Assembly: GCF_014066305.1 (NCBI RefSeq)
Contig: NW_023501065.1
Location: 372,001-436,000 of the forward strand
Direction of reading: 5' to 3'
DNA from: Letharia columbiana
Taxonomy: Eukaryota > Ascomycota > Lecanoromycetes > Lecanorales > Parmeliaceae
DNA length: 64,000 bases
Shown here: positions 1-12,769 of the stretch, one piece after another
Numbering within the stretch: the first letter of the stretch is position 1
Layout of the letters: each line of letters begins with the position of its first letter
Notes under the pieces: model-generated
The model's input: the letters and a program-made list of their open reading frames with translations, nothing else
The model's database searches: none
Told to the model about the DNA's origin: nothing
Translations under genes and position numbers: made by a program

Positions 1-813
1 ATATATAAAGAAGAGTATTAAAATTTAGATTATATGACTCTTAACGTCTTAATAATTATATAACTACGTTATATAATACGTCTTAACGCGCTTATATTAA
101 GTCGCTCTCTTCTTTTATAAAACTCTATATTTAATATAACTAAGTATTCTATCTTCATATTTTAATAGAATCTATAACGTAAATAAAGATATTATCTTCT
201 TTTTTAAGGAAAATTAAGACTTCGAATTTAAATAGATAATTATAATTATTAGAAAGCGTATTATAATAGCTAATTAAGATATTTATTATAAAATTAAATA
301 ATAATTTAAATATAGACTTTACTTTTATAACTCGCTTAATTTAAAAATAAAATTTTATTATAGAATAAATAGAAACTTTAATATTCTAGTAACTATTTAT
401 AATAGTAAATTATAATTTATAATCTAATAGAAATTTATATAATATAAAAATATTTATTTTAATTAATATATTAGTTTTAAGATTATTTATTAAGTAAATC
501 TCTATCTATATCTTAATAAAAATAGCTTCTTTTATATCTCTTAGATTTTCTAGAAAATATAGATTTATAAGAATATATTTTATAGTATTAATAATTTTGT
601 TATTATAGCCTTAAATCGATATAAGAGATATTTATTTTTATATTTTTTTCTCGAAATTAAATAAGAAAGCTAGTAAAGCACGATTTTTAAAAATAATTAA
701 ATATTCGAAATTTAAATAAACTTTTATATTAAAAAAATTTAAATTTAGATAAATATTTATCTTAATATATTAGAAACTATAAAAAGCGGTTTCTTATTTA
801 TATTCGGGCGGTA
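1..813. other. AT-rich sequence, nothing recognisable
   Basis: RIP-type composition with no gene, no terminal repeat and no motif that I can assign. It is the left flank of the foldback element. Confidence 0.7.
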
Positions 814-1312
814 CTAAAGTACCTTAGAGGAAATATACGATTAGAGTATATTACGTAACTATATTATTAACTCGATATTTGTTATAACTTTCAATCAACT
901 TTCAATTAACTTTTTATTAATATTAAATTTTCTATAATAGTAAATTATTCGATATTAAAAATGAATAGATGATTATTTAGTAATCCCCTTATTATATATT
1001 AAGATTTAAACTAGTTCGAATATCTCGCTTCGCTTATAATAGCCTATTCATCAACGTCACATAATTTATTTTTCGATTTTTCGATTTTTCTCGAAATTTA
1101 ATATATAAGTAAGATATATAGCCCTATAGGGCTGTGGGACTTAGAGAAATTTTCGAAAAATTTCATATATTACCGCTAGCCATTAATTCTCTACTAGTAA
1201 TATATTAATATATTACTTTATAGCGTAGTATTAACATAATAATAAATCGATATCTCTTTCATATTTCATTGACTATCCATTAACTATCCATTGATAACAA
1301 ATTTAGCTGAAT

Positions 1313-1482
1313 TGTTGAAAGTAGGATACCAGATATGTTAGAATGATTGAAAGACTAATTGTAACTCATGGGATGTACGGATATTTATGTACATAAAATA
1401 GGTGGCTGATGGTGGCTGGTAATTACTAGCCCTGGTAATACGCGACATATATGCGATAGCCGAAGGGGCTGGTATTGTAACA
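1313..1482 (+). repeat. 5' LTR of TRIM copy A
   Basis: 170 bp, TGTT...AACA ends. It keeps more CA/TG sites than its partner (for example ACCAGA here against ATTAGA in the other LTR). Confidence 0.92.
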
Positions 1483-1809
1483 CTCCCCGACAGCCCCAGA
1501 AGCTGATTCCCTAAACCCCAGCACACCGTATCCCATATCGGTCTTTATATCCACGCTTTAAATTCGGGATTAATTATTTACCCGGCCTCGTTAAACCTAT
1601 AAAAAACCCTAATAGAGAAAAATAGGAAGAGTGCCGGGGCTTTAAATACCCGTTTCGGGACCTCGAATGAAATAAGGGTTTTGACGTTTTGCCCGTATTG
1701 CTTCGGGACCTCGAATAAAATAAGGGTTTTAACGTTTTGCCCGTATTGTTTCGGGACCTCGGATGAAATGAGGATTTTAGTTCGATATTTTTTATATAGG
1801 GATTAAATA

Positions 1810-1858
1810 GCGACAGCCCTCTCGTCGGTGGGTACGAGCCAAAAAAATAGGCTGTCGC
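1810..1858 (+). other. Conserved hairpin inside the TRIM
   Basis: Outer stem GCGACAGCC / GGCTGTCGC with an inner CTCGT / ACGAG stem. The same structure appears in copies B and C. In copy B both arms have changed (GATAGCC with GGCTATC), so pairing is kept. Role unknown; a packaging or dimerisation signal is possible. Confidence 0.6.
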
Positions 1859-1966
1859 CATAAGGTGTATCTATTTATAAACGATCATCGAAGACTTAGT
1901 TTAATATCCATATTAGGAAGTGCAAGGATATTCGATACTATCTTACCCGCTTTCGGGCTCATAACC

Positions 1967-2136
1967 TATTGAAAGTAGGATATTAGATATGTTAGAATAA
2001 TTGAAAGACTAATTGTAACTCATAGAATATACGGATATTTATATATATAAAATAGGTGGCTGATGATAGCTGGTAATTACTAGCCCTGGTAATACGCGAC
2101 ATATATGCGATAGCCGAAGGGGCTGGTATTGTAACA
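1967..2136 (+). repeat. 3' LTR of TRIM copy A
   Basis: 170 bp. Starts TATTGAAAGTAGG (G-to-A against the 5' LTR) and ends GTAACA. It differs from the 5' LTR mostly by RIP-type transitions. Confidence 0.92.
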
Positions 2137-3133
2137 TGAATCTACTATAAATAGAAAATTTTATATAACTCTATTCGACATACATTATATGAAATGTAAA
2201 ATTTAAATATATTCGATATATAGTTCTTATTATATAAATCGTATTATTATCGCTAATAGTTTATCTATTTTTAATTAATAGTAAATTCCTATATATAGTA
2301 GCTCTCGTAAGATAATAATTTTAATAATTTTAAATATAAAAGCTATTTTTATAATATAAATATCTACTTCGATAGTATATTTAGAATTCTTAAAATTCTT
2401 ATTCTCGAAATCTTTAAATTTTCTAGAAATCTTATTTTTAGATTTATGATTTTAGTATTACTATCTTACGAAAGCTACTATATATAGAAATTTACTATTA
2501 ATTAAAAATAGATAAACTATTAGCGATAATAATACGATTTGTATAATAAGGACTACATATCGGATACATTTAAATTTTACATTTCATATAACGTATATCG
2601 AATAGAGTTATATAAAATTTTCTATTTATAGCAGATTTAGTCAAATTTATTATCAATGGATAGTTAATGGATAGTCAATGAAATATGAAAGAGATACCGA
2701 TTTATTATTATTTTAATACTACGCTATAAAGTAATACATTAATATATTACTAGTAGAGAATTAATGGCTAGCGGTAATATATGAAATTTTTCGAAAATTT
2801 CTCTAAGTCCCACAGCCCTATAGGGCTATATATCTTACTTATATATCAAATTTCGAGAAAAATCGAAAAATCGAAAAATAAATTACGTGACGTTGATGAA
2901 TAGGCTATTATAAGCGAAGCGAGATACCCGAACTAGTTTAAACCTTAATATATAATGAGGGAATTACTAAATAATCATCTATTCATTTTCAATATCGAAT
3001 AATTTACTATTATAGAAAATTCAATATCAATGAAAAGTTAATTGAAAGTTGATTGAAAGTTATAACAAATATCGAGTTAATGATATAGTCACGTGACATA
3101 CCCTAATCGTATATTTCCTCTAAGGTACTTAAG

Positions 3134-5264
3134 GTAATAAAATAGCTTATTTCTAGATTTAAATTTTTTATAATATTGCTAATAAGAGTATTCTAATAGC
3201 GATAAGTCGATAAAGTTAACTTCTAGTTCTATACTTTTATAAAATTCGTAAAAGCTTAAGTAATTAATATTTTTATTTTTTTACTCCTTAAGATTTTTAT
3301 TATAATTATTATAAAAATTATTAAAATCCTTTAAGTAATTTAAATCCTATTAAGAATCCTTAAATTTCTTTATTTTATTAATTAAGATTTAATAAATCTA
3401 CTATTTTCATAATTAAAAAGACTAAAAAGTAATATTCTAATAGGCTTCTTTAAGTCGATATAGAATATAAGGTAACTAAATTAAAAAGATTAATAAGAAC
3501 TATACGCGTTTTACTATTAATACTAATTTAGATTAACAATAATTTAATACTATATTAATAAAGTTAATAAAGCTAATAATATTTACTATATATCTCTTCG
3601 AGAGTAACTTTTAATAAATAGAATTATTACTTTAATAAACTAATTAATAATTTTAAGATTAATTATAAATTTAATAATTCTATTAATTAGAGAAAGTTAA
3701 AGATTGCTATTATAATTAATTAGAATTCTAAAAATTAAAGTTTATAGATTAATTAGATATATTTTTTACTTAATTATATTAATTAAAATTATTTCTATAG
3801 AATAAATTTAGTATATAAGAAATATTATTTAAACTAGATTTTATTATTCTTAAAGCCTTTATTTATTATTAATTCTTTCTTATATTTATAATTATAAAAA
3901 ATTAATTTAGCGTAATTTAAATAGTAGATAGATTTATATTAGATTAAAATTTAATATTAAAATTATTTTAAATAATATTAAGTTAATTATATTTATTATT
4001 AAATTTTATTATTTTAATAGCTTTAATAATAATAATAATATATTTATATAGCTTACGATATCTCGTTATATTATTAAATATATATTATTTTTTAATAATA
4101 GTAATTATTCTCGATACTTTAATAAACTTAAATCTCTTAAATAAAGTAATACTCTATTTATTAATATTATTATTATAAATTAATAAACGCTTTTTATTAT
4201 TAATAAGCTAATATATATATTATTTAAGTACTTCGCTTTAAAGATAAATCTATAGATTATTTTATAATAGCTCTATATTCTTAAATCTTATAATATTTTT
4301 AATTCTATTAATAAAGATAATAATATCTTAAAAATAGATTTCTTTCTTAATATACTCTATATTTATTATCGTATTAGAAGATTTATTATTATAAAAAGAA
4401 TTAAAGAATTTAATATCGCTATTAAAAAAGCGAGGTCTATTATTTTTATTAATAATATCCTATTCTAATATTTCTAGATTCTCTAGATTTTCTAATAAAT
4501 TCAATAAGTTAGAAGATCTTAAATTTAAATAATTTCTTATATAGCGATTAATAGTATTAATAATAATTACTTCTATATTAATAGCTTAGAAATTTACTTT
4601 AAATTCTTTATCTACTATTCTACTATTATTATTATAATAAATTATTTTATTAATAGAGATATTTAAGATTTCTAATAAATAACGTTATAAATCGCTAGAT
4701 TTAATAATAAGTTAAAGATTATTACTCGAAGATTTAATAGGCGAGATATTTATAGCTTAATCTAAAGAGATATATCTTTCTACTTCTAGAGTATTATTAA
4801 TAGATAAAAAATTAAAGAGATAACGTTTCTAAATTATAGATTCTTAAAAAGAATAAAGTACTATTCTTAGAGTAGTATAATTAATTATTTAATTTTCTAA
4901 TTAAATCTATTAAGAAAGTAAATCGAGTAATAAAAAATAAGATTATACTTATTAGTCTCTTAATAATAATAATAATAATCTAATAGATTTAAAGATATTC
5001 TTAATAAGATATTAGATAATTCTTTAAGTAATTTTATTAATAAGAGAGTTTACTTAATAATTAAAGATAATAAAATTTTATAGCTATTAGATCTAGATAA
5101 CTATATTATAAGAAGCTAGCTTATCGAGTATATAAAAGTAGCGAAAAATAAAGAAACGAAAGATAAAGAAGTATAAGAGTTTTTTACTTTTTCGATATAA
5201 AGAAGTAAGAGAATTACTTACTTCTAATATCTAAAGAAATATAAGAATTCTTTACTTTAGGTAC
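3134..5264. other. RIP-degraded sequence, unassigned
   Basis: Very AT-rich, with many TAATAA runs and no LTR or motif that I can place. It may be remains of one or more retroelements. Confidence 0.6.
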
Positions 5265-5548
5265 GAAGAAGTATAAGGATCCTCGACTTCGGATTGATCT
5301 AATATTAATAGAGGACTCTATTGATTTCTAGTAGTAAGCTATTATATAATGGCTGCTGCTATATAGATATTATTATTACTATTATAATAGGTAGTATAAG
5401 ATCCTCAGAAATCTTCTTAAGAAAGACGTTTCTTGGGTAATAAAAGGATAATTCTTTTTCTATGAAAACTGGTTACCTAAATATATCTTAATGCCAAGCT
5501 ATGTTAAGCTATTAGTTACTAGCTTCTATCAAGTATAATTCGTAATAA
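5265..5548. other. Less mutated island in the AT block
   Basis: Here CA, TG and GC-richer words reappear (for example GGATCCTCGACTTCGG and ATGGCTGCTGC). No coding potential or known repeat is recognised. It lies just upstream of the 200-bp repeat array. Confidence 0.4.
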
Positions 5549-5945
5549 ATAGATATATATTATTTAATTTTAGAATAACTTTTTTTTTCTATTAAAATTT
5601 TGAGATTTTTTTTTTTAAATTATAGAATAAAATGTAGGCTTTTAGAAGAAATATAAACTTCTAAATTTAGTCTTATAATTATTAAAGCGTAAGGAATTCA
5701 AATATCGCTTATTAAAGTTCGCTCGATAGTCGAATAGCCTTAATTAGATACATATTATTTTACTTTAAAATAACTTTTTTTTTCTATTAAAATTTTGAGA
5801 TTTTTCTTCCAAATTATAGAACGAAATATGGGCTTTCAGATAGAAAAAAATTCTAATTTTGATTTTATAGATATTTAAAGATAACTAATTTAAATACCGT
5901 CTATTAAAGCTTCGCTTACTAAATTTACTCGACAGCTCTAATTAA
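5549..5945 (+). repeat. Two tandem units of a dispersed ~200-bp repeat
   Basis: Units of about 200 bp start GATATATATTATTT and GATACATATTATTT (about 5549-5747 and 5748-5945). Each contains the core AGAATAAC or AAAATAAC, a T-rich stretch with CTATTAAAATTTTGAG, AAATTATAGAA, and a tail ending in CTCGATAG or CTCGACAG, then CTTAATTA or CTAATTA. The same unit recurs at 31641-32030 and 32706-32896, always head to tail. Nothing marks it as protein-coding. Confidence 0.75.
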
Positions 5946-5982
5946 AAAAAAAAAAATTATGAATCTAATTTATAGATCTTTA

Positions 5983-6121
5983 TATCGAAATATATTATCT
6001 AACTAAATTGAAAGATTAGTTAAGGCGAGAAAGGTTTACTAAGACTTAATAATATATATATTTATAATACTCTCTATAGTTAGATCTAATTAATTAAATA
6101 TTTTATTTACTATTTTTAATA
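5983..6121 (+). repeat. 5' LTR of copia copy 1
   Basis: 139 bp, the same length as three other copies in the window. Starts TATCGAAATATATTATC (RIP form of TGTCGAAATGTG) and ends TTTTTAATA. Confidence 0.85.
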
Positions 6122-8139
6122 GATTATAAGCTTAAATTATAGAGTATTTATTTAATATATTACTTATAAGCCAGCTAGCTTATTAATTAAATACTTAAAA
6201 AATAAGAGAAAGCTTTATTATAATATTATATCGCTTAGCGATATTATTATAATATTAAATACTTAATTAATTTACTTCGAGATAATTTAATAATATTTTC
6301 TAAGCTTTATAAATCTCTAAATTATAAGTTATACTTATTATATAATAGTTATAATCCTTATAGAAATCTTACTATTATTATTTTTAGTTATTATATTATA
6401 AAGTAAAGGGTTAAGATAAAGAGTTTAAGTATTAAGTTAATTAAAAATTTTATTAAGCTAATTAATCGGCTAAGCGCTTTAAATAATATTAATTTCGTTT
6501 ATAAAACGCTAAATTTATAAATAAAAATAATATAATTATAAAAGAGATAATATATAAAGAAATATTTTTATTTTTTAATTAAAATATAGCTATATTAATT
6601 AGATAGATTATAGCGAAATATTATTATATTAATACTATCGATCGTTTAATTAATAAATTATTAAATTAATAATTAAATATTTAATTAATAAAGAATATAA
6701 CTATCGCGTAAGATAAAGAGTATAAAGAGTTATTAAATTTTTTATTTAATATAGACTTTATATCTATCTAATTATCTTTAAATTTAATTATATCTTAAAA
6801 AAATCTTTTATTTAATTATATTAATTAAGATAATATTATATATTCTAAATATAATTATATATTAATATCTTCTCTTAATTAAGATAATATTAAATATTTT
6901 AAATATAATTATTTATTAATATTTTTCGTAGTTTAAGATAAGCTTAAAAGCTATTACAGACTATAGTTTATTATATCTTTAGGTATTTTTTAGAAATAAT
7001 TCTATATATTATATAATAAAGTATATGTGAATAAATATATCTTTAAGCGCGATTTTTCTCGATATAATTAAGTATTAAATAAAGCTTAATATTAATTTAG
7101 AAAGTATCTAAAAAATTAAAAACGCGATTATATATCTATCTATCTTTCTAATAATTTCATAATTCTCGATAATTTAATTTATAAGTTATCTCTCGAATTA
7201 ATTAATAATAAAAATCTCTTTAATATTATTATATAGTCTATTAAATTTAATTTTCTTATAAGCTCTTAATCTCTCCGCGTTTTAAATAATATATTAAAAT
7301 TAAAGTTATATTAAAAGAAACTAGTTTAAATATAAAGTTTAATAAACTATCTCTCTATATCGCTAAGTTTAAAAAATTTAAAGATCTTTAAATATAATAG
7401 CGAGATATATATTAATATCTTATAACGTTTTATTAAATTTACTAGAGTTAAATAAAAAGATTATCTTATTATTTTTATCTTAATCGAAAATACGCTTAAC
7501 GCTAAAATTATAAAATTTATTAATATTATTAAAGATAAAGTTATTAAATAAAAGCTAAGATATAAACTAGCTATTAATATTATCTAAAATTATCTTAATA
7601 ATAATTTACTATTAAATTTAAAAAGTTAAATTAATATCTATTTTTTATAGAAGACTATTATTATTAATAATAAGTCTAAAGATTTTAATACTCTTAATAA
7701 CTTCTATTATTAATTATTTAAGCTAGACTTTAATTAATATAAAAATATATTAAATTTTATAACTCATTTTAAAAATATTTATATCGATATTATTAATATA
7801 TTATCTAAGTTAAAATTAGAAATTAATTTTCTTATTTTTTTCTTTTATATCGAATTAAATAAAATTTATAACGCTTATTTTATCTATTATATTTAAAATT
7901 ATAAATTAATAAATAAGATAAATATAGAGTCTATCTTCTCGCTAAAGTACGCTATTATTTAATTTATTTAGATAATTATTAATTCGTTTTCTAAGTATAT
8001 TAAATTTAGCTATATCTTTACTATTTAACGCTCTTATTATTTTATTTTAAATAATTTAAGCTTTATTATTACTATTAAGTTATAGAAGAAAGCTATATTT
8101 AATCTTAATAATTATATAATTTAAAAGTAAATTAAATAT

Positions 8140-8181
8140 TATACTTATTATAAGAAATATTATTATATTAAAATAAAGTAT
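8140..8181 (+). other. RIP-scarred zinc knuckle of copia gag
   Basis: The codons at the C-x2-C-x4-H-x4-C positions are all TAT. In copy 2 the matching last Cys codon is still TGC (23026-23028), which confirms the reading. Confidence 0.7.
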
Positions 8182-9653
8182 AATTAATTTAATAGAAAGA
8201 GTTAAAATAAAGATATTAATAATAATAATAATAGAGGTAATATTCGAGATAATAATTTTAAATTTAATAATAAAAAGAATAAGAATAAAGATTATAAATT
8301 TAATAAGAAGTATTATTATAATTTTATCGATATTAAAAAAGAAATATATATTATATATATAGCTGAATTTAATAGCTCGTCTATACGATAAACTTTAGAT
8401 TATATTTACTTATAATACTTTATTCTCTATTAAGATATCTTTATTAAGTATTATCTTCTTAATTTTATAATTAATAATATTTATCTAATTAAGAGTATTA
8501 AAAACTTTCTTATTTTTATTAATATTAATAAAATATATTTTAATACTATTATCGATAGTAAGAAGAAGAAATTAATTCTTATTAATATTCTTTATCTTTT
8601 TAAATTATCTCTAAATTTAATTTTTTAAGAGTAATTAATATATAATAGTCTATCTATAAAATTCGTTTTAAATAATATTAAAATTAATTATTATAATATT
8701 ATCGCTTAGCTATAAAAAAATAATCTATATATCTTTTATATATAAAAGTTAAAATCTATATTAATATCGTTTAAAGCTAAATTAATATTTATATTAATAT
8801 TTAAATAATATAGTATAAAGTTTATTATATTTTAGACTATTTCGAAATATAAGAAGAAGATTAATTCGATAAATAGAGGTATTTCTATTTCTATTAAATC
8901 TAATATCTCTAACTCTAATTTCGATTTTAATTTTAATAAAACGCCTTATAAAATTAATAAAGAAACTCTTAATCTTTAATATACTCGTATAAATTATTTA
9001 GAATATTAAAATATTTAAAAGCTCGTTAAGTTATCTAAGAATATAAACTTTATTAAAAAGATTATAAAAATAAAGTTTTACGCTTTATATACTATTAAAA
9101 AGGTGAAAAATATATTATATAAATCTTATATTCGTCTTAGAGAAAGATTAAATAATTTAATTTATAACGATATTTATAACTTTATTACCCTACGCGATTT
9201 TAATAAAAATAAATACTTTATTATTTTTCTAAATAATTATAATAAACGCTTTAAGATTAAGATTATTAAATAAAAGAGTAATATCTTTATTATTTTTAAG
9301 CGCTTTTAACTTCGTAATAAATATAGTAATTATATTATTAGATATCTATAAAGTAATTATAAAAGCGAGTATAAGAACTATAATTTCGATATCTATTATA
9401 TTAATTATAATATTACTTAAAAGCTAGTTTAATTAGAAAACCTCGAATAAAATAAGATTATTAAATAATTTAGCTAAACTTTTTTTAGTATTATTAATAT
9501 TATTATAAAAAATATTAATATTAATTAAAAGTTTTAATTAGAGCTTATAATAGTAATAAATTATCTTTATAATTATAGCTTTATTATAAATTATAAATTT
9601 ATTTTATATAAGATTTATATTAGATATATTAAAATTAAGAGCTTCGTTATAAT

Positions 9654-9834
9654 TATTATAATATCAGCCCCTTCGACTATCGTATAATATATCGCGTATT
9701 ACCAGGGCTAGTAATTACCAGCCATCATTAGTCACCTATTTTATATATATAAATATCCGTATATTCCATGAATTAACAATTAGTCTTTCAGTCTTTTCAA
9801 TTATTCTAACATGTCTGGTATTCTACTTTTAATA
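9654..9834 (-). repeat. 3' LTR of TRIM copy B
   Basis: 181 bp, left end TATTATAATATCAGCC (RIP form of TGTTACAATACCAGCC), right end CTTTTAATA. Confidence 0.9.
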
Positions 9835-10039
9835 GATTATGAGCCCGGAAGCGGGTAGGGCAGTATCGAATATTCTTGTACTTCCTAATATGAATATTAA
9901 ACTAAGTCTTCGGTGATCGTTTATAAATAGATACATCTTATGGCGATAGCCCATTTTTTTGGTTTATATCTATTGACGAGAGGGCTATCGCTATTTAATC
10001 CCTATATAAAAAATATCGAACTAAAATCCTTATTTCATC

Positions 10040-10275
10040 CGAGGTCCCGAAATCAATATAAATAAAAAACCCTTATATTATACGAGGACCCGAACCAATC
10101 AAAAATCCTTATATCATTCCGAGATCCCGAAACAATACGGGCAAATCAATAAAACCCTCAGATTATTTCGAGGTCCCGAAACAATACAAGTAAATTAATA
10201 AAACTCTTAGATTATTTCGAGATCCCGAAGCAATATAGACAAATCATTAAAAACCCTTATATTATTCCGAGGTCT
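10040..10275 (-). repeat. Minisatellite inside TRIM copy B
   Basis: About six imperfect units of 37-50 bp, each starting with a form of CGAGGTCCCGAA. Copies A and C have about three units. The length difference between TRIM copies is largely this array. Confidence 0.85.
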
Positions 10276-10453
10276 CGAAACGGATATTCAAAAACCCCGG
10301 CACTCTTCCTATTTTCCCTATCGGGGTTTTTTATAGATTTAACGAGGTCGGGTAAATAATTAATCCCGAATATAAAGCGTGGATTTAGAAACTAATATAT
10401 ATAGGATACGGTGTGCTGGGATTTAGGGAATCTAGCTTTGAATTATCGGAGAG

Positions 10454-10634
10454 TGTTATAATATCAGCCCCTTCGGCTATCGCATAATATATCGCGTATT
10501 ATCAGGGCTAGTAATTACCAGCCACTATTAGCCACCTGTTTTATGTATATAAATATCCGTATATCCCATGAATTAACAATTAGTCTTTTAGTCTTTTCAA
10601 TTATTCTAACATGTCTGGTATCCTACTTTCAATA
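10454..10634 (-). repeat. 5' LTR of TRIM copy B
   Basis: 181 bp, begins TGTTATAATATCAGCC and ends CCTACTTTCAATA. Confidence 0.9.
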
Positions 10635-12769
10635 ATAATAAGAAAATTAGTTATTAAATAAAAGAAAGAATAATATTACGCTTAAGAAGATATTCTCGTA
10701 GATTATAATAACGATTATATTTATTAAATACTATTATTAAATAATAATATTATATACTCGTCGAAAGTTATATAAAGTAGAGAAAAGAAAGAACTCTTAC
10801 TTGATTTAATATCTTTTTAATCGCTAAATAATTTAGCTATAAAGAGAAATATATTTAAATCTATAACGCCTCTTTTAATTAAAAATTTTCTTTCTATAAA
10901 TATAATAAATATAAATAAACTTATTTAATTATTTAGATTTATTCTAAGATCTTTAAAGTCTATAATAACTTTTTTTAACTTTAATACTTTTATTATTACG
11001 CCTTAATCTACCCCGACGATATAAAGCGATATATCTTTATATTTTAACTATTCTTACTTAATTTTTTAAAATCTCTTTTTAAATTTTTTTATATTTTATA
11101 TTATAATTACTTAAGTTATAAATATAAAGCTATATAAATCGAAGATCTATAAAGAGATTACGATAAATAATTCTTTTTATAAATAATAAAAAGATAATAT
11201 AATCGAAGAATTCGAGTCGCTAAAAGAGAATAATATCTAGACTTATATTAATCTATTTTATAGACGTATTATACTTCGTAATAAATAAATTTATACTTTA
11301 AAATATAAACTTAATAATAAAATTACTTATTATAAGGCTCGCTAAATAATATATAATTTTAAATAATATAAAGACTTAAATTATAATAAAATCTTCGTTT
11401 TAATAAATAAGCTTATATTTTATAAAACTATCTTTATCTTAATTACTATCGAAAATTAAGATTTAAAATAAATAGATATTAAAATCGCTTTTCTCTATAA
11501 GAATATCGAAGAGAAAATCTATATAAAATAGCTTATCGATTTTATTTTAGAGAAGTACTTTTAGCGAGTTTATAAGTTTAATAAAATACTCTATAGTTTA
11601 AAGTAGTTCTCGCGTATATAATATAATATCTTTATTAACTATATATAAGAAATTAATCTTATTTCTATTAATATCGATTATAATATATTTATTAATCTTA
11701 ATATTAATATTATTATCGCTTTTTATATAAATAATATTTTTATTATTAATTCTTCTTAATTTAATATTTAGCGAATTAAGAATACGCTTAATATTAAATT
11801 TAAAATAAGTAATTTAGATTTCTATAATTACTATTTAAATATAATTATAATTTATAATTATATTAATTAAATATTGCGTTTAGATTAATTAGTTTATATT
11901 AAATAATTTTTTAAATATTATAAAATATAAGAGTTTAAACTATAATTTACTCTTATAGAAACTAGCGCGTAATCGCTTTTTATTAAGAATAATTATATAA
12001 TATTTATTAAATTACTAAAAACTTATTAATTAATTATTAAATCTCTTATATACGCTATATTAGATATAAGATTAAATATTATATTTACTATATTAATAAT
12101 CTTACGATATTCTTTAAATTCTATTAAAATCTATTACGCGGTTATTAAGTATATCTTTTAATATCTTAAAATAATTATTTATTAATATCTTATTTATAAA
12201 GATTCGCTTTAAGACTTAATTAATTATATTAATTTCGATTAAATTAATAATTATAATATTTATAGATTAATTTTAAATTATATTTATAATTTAAGAAGTA
12301 AGATAATTAGCTAATCTTTTAAGCGATAAATTATTATTATATTATTTATTTATAAAATTAAATATATTAATTAAATTTAGATTATAAAGAAAATGTTTTA
12401 GCTTTAAAAATTATTTAATTAAATTTATCTTAATAAATCGCTTTAAATAATTATTATCTTCGATAATAATTAAAATATAATTATTTTAATAAAGAATTCT
12501 TAATATTATAGTTATATTAAGTATATCGATATTTAATATTATTAAATACGCGATTAAATTACTAATAATAATATAAATTTTAAATATATTTTTATTAATA
12601 AATAGATAGTTAATAGGCTTATTAAGGCTCTATATAGAGATAAATTTAAGCTTTTTCGAGAACTTATTAGTCTAAAACCTCGCCTATAAAATAACTATTT
12701 CTTATATTTTAGCGATACGCTTATTATTAAGAAAGAGTTAATTTCAATACCTTAAGAGTGAATAAATTA

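Larger units (their letters stand above)
1313..2136 (+). mobile_element. TRIM-type LTR element, copy A (824 bp)
   Basis: Non-autonomous LTR element. LTRs of exactly 170 bp lie at 1313-1482 and 1967-2136, starting TGTTGAAAGTAGG and ending TTGTAACA. It is flanked by a perfect 5-bp duplication TGAAT (1308-1312 and 2137-2141). The 484-bp interior encodes no protein. It carries three units of about 45-50 bp built on TCGGGACCTCG (about 1655-1770) and a hairpin, GCGACAGCC (1810-1818) with GGCTGTCGC (1850-1858). It sits in the left arm of the foldback. The right arm keeps the empty site as a single ATTTA (2635-2639, the complement of TGAAT after one G-to-A change), so it jumped in after the palindrome formed. 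Confidence 0.93.
814..3133. repeat. Large foldback (palindromic) element interrupted by a TRIM
   Basis: Left arm 814-1312 plus 2142 to about 2325 is the reverse complement of right arm about 2455-3133, with a short loop near 2330-2450. The ends read AAGTACCTTAGAGG on the left and CCTCTAAGGTACTT on the right. Within the arms, the segment with TAGCCCTATAGGGCTGTGGG (about 1120-1138) has its mirror at about 2809-2829. After removing the inserted TRIM and one target duplication, the element is about 1.5 kb with arms of about 680 bp. No transposase is visible. It may be a MITE-like foldback transposon or two copies of one repeat joined head to head. Differences between the arms are mainly C/T and G/A transitions. 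Confidence 0.85.
9654..10634 (-). mobile_element. TRIM-type LTR element, copy B (981 bp), nested in copia
   Basis: Minus-oriented copy of the family. Its 181-bp LTRs are at 9654-9834 and 10454-10634, with a perfect 5-bp duplication ATAAT (9649-9653 and 10635-10639). The interior holds about six units of the CGAGGTCCCGAA minisatellite (about 10040-10275), twice as many as the other copies, and the hairpin at about 9940-9990. It is inserted in the integrase part of copia copy 1. Copy 2 of copia has the uninterrupted sequence with a single ATTAT at 21527-21531, a natural empty site. Confidence 0.94.

Noticed and set aside
1338..1861. Two minus-strand open frames (62 and 95 codons), one with repeated SRSRNNTGKT-like units
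   Set aside because: They lie inside TRIM copy A and simply translate its LTR and minisatellite; the frames are not kept in copies B and C.
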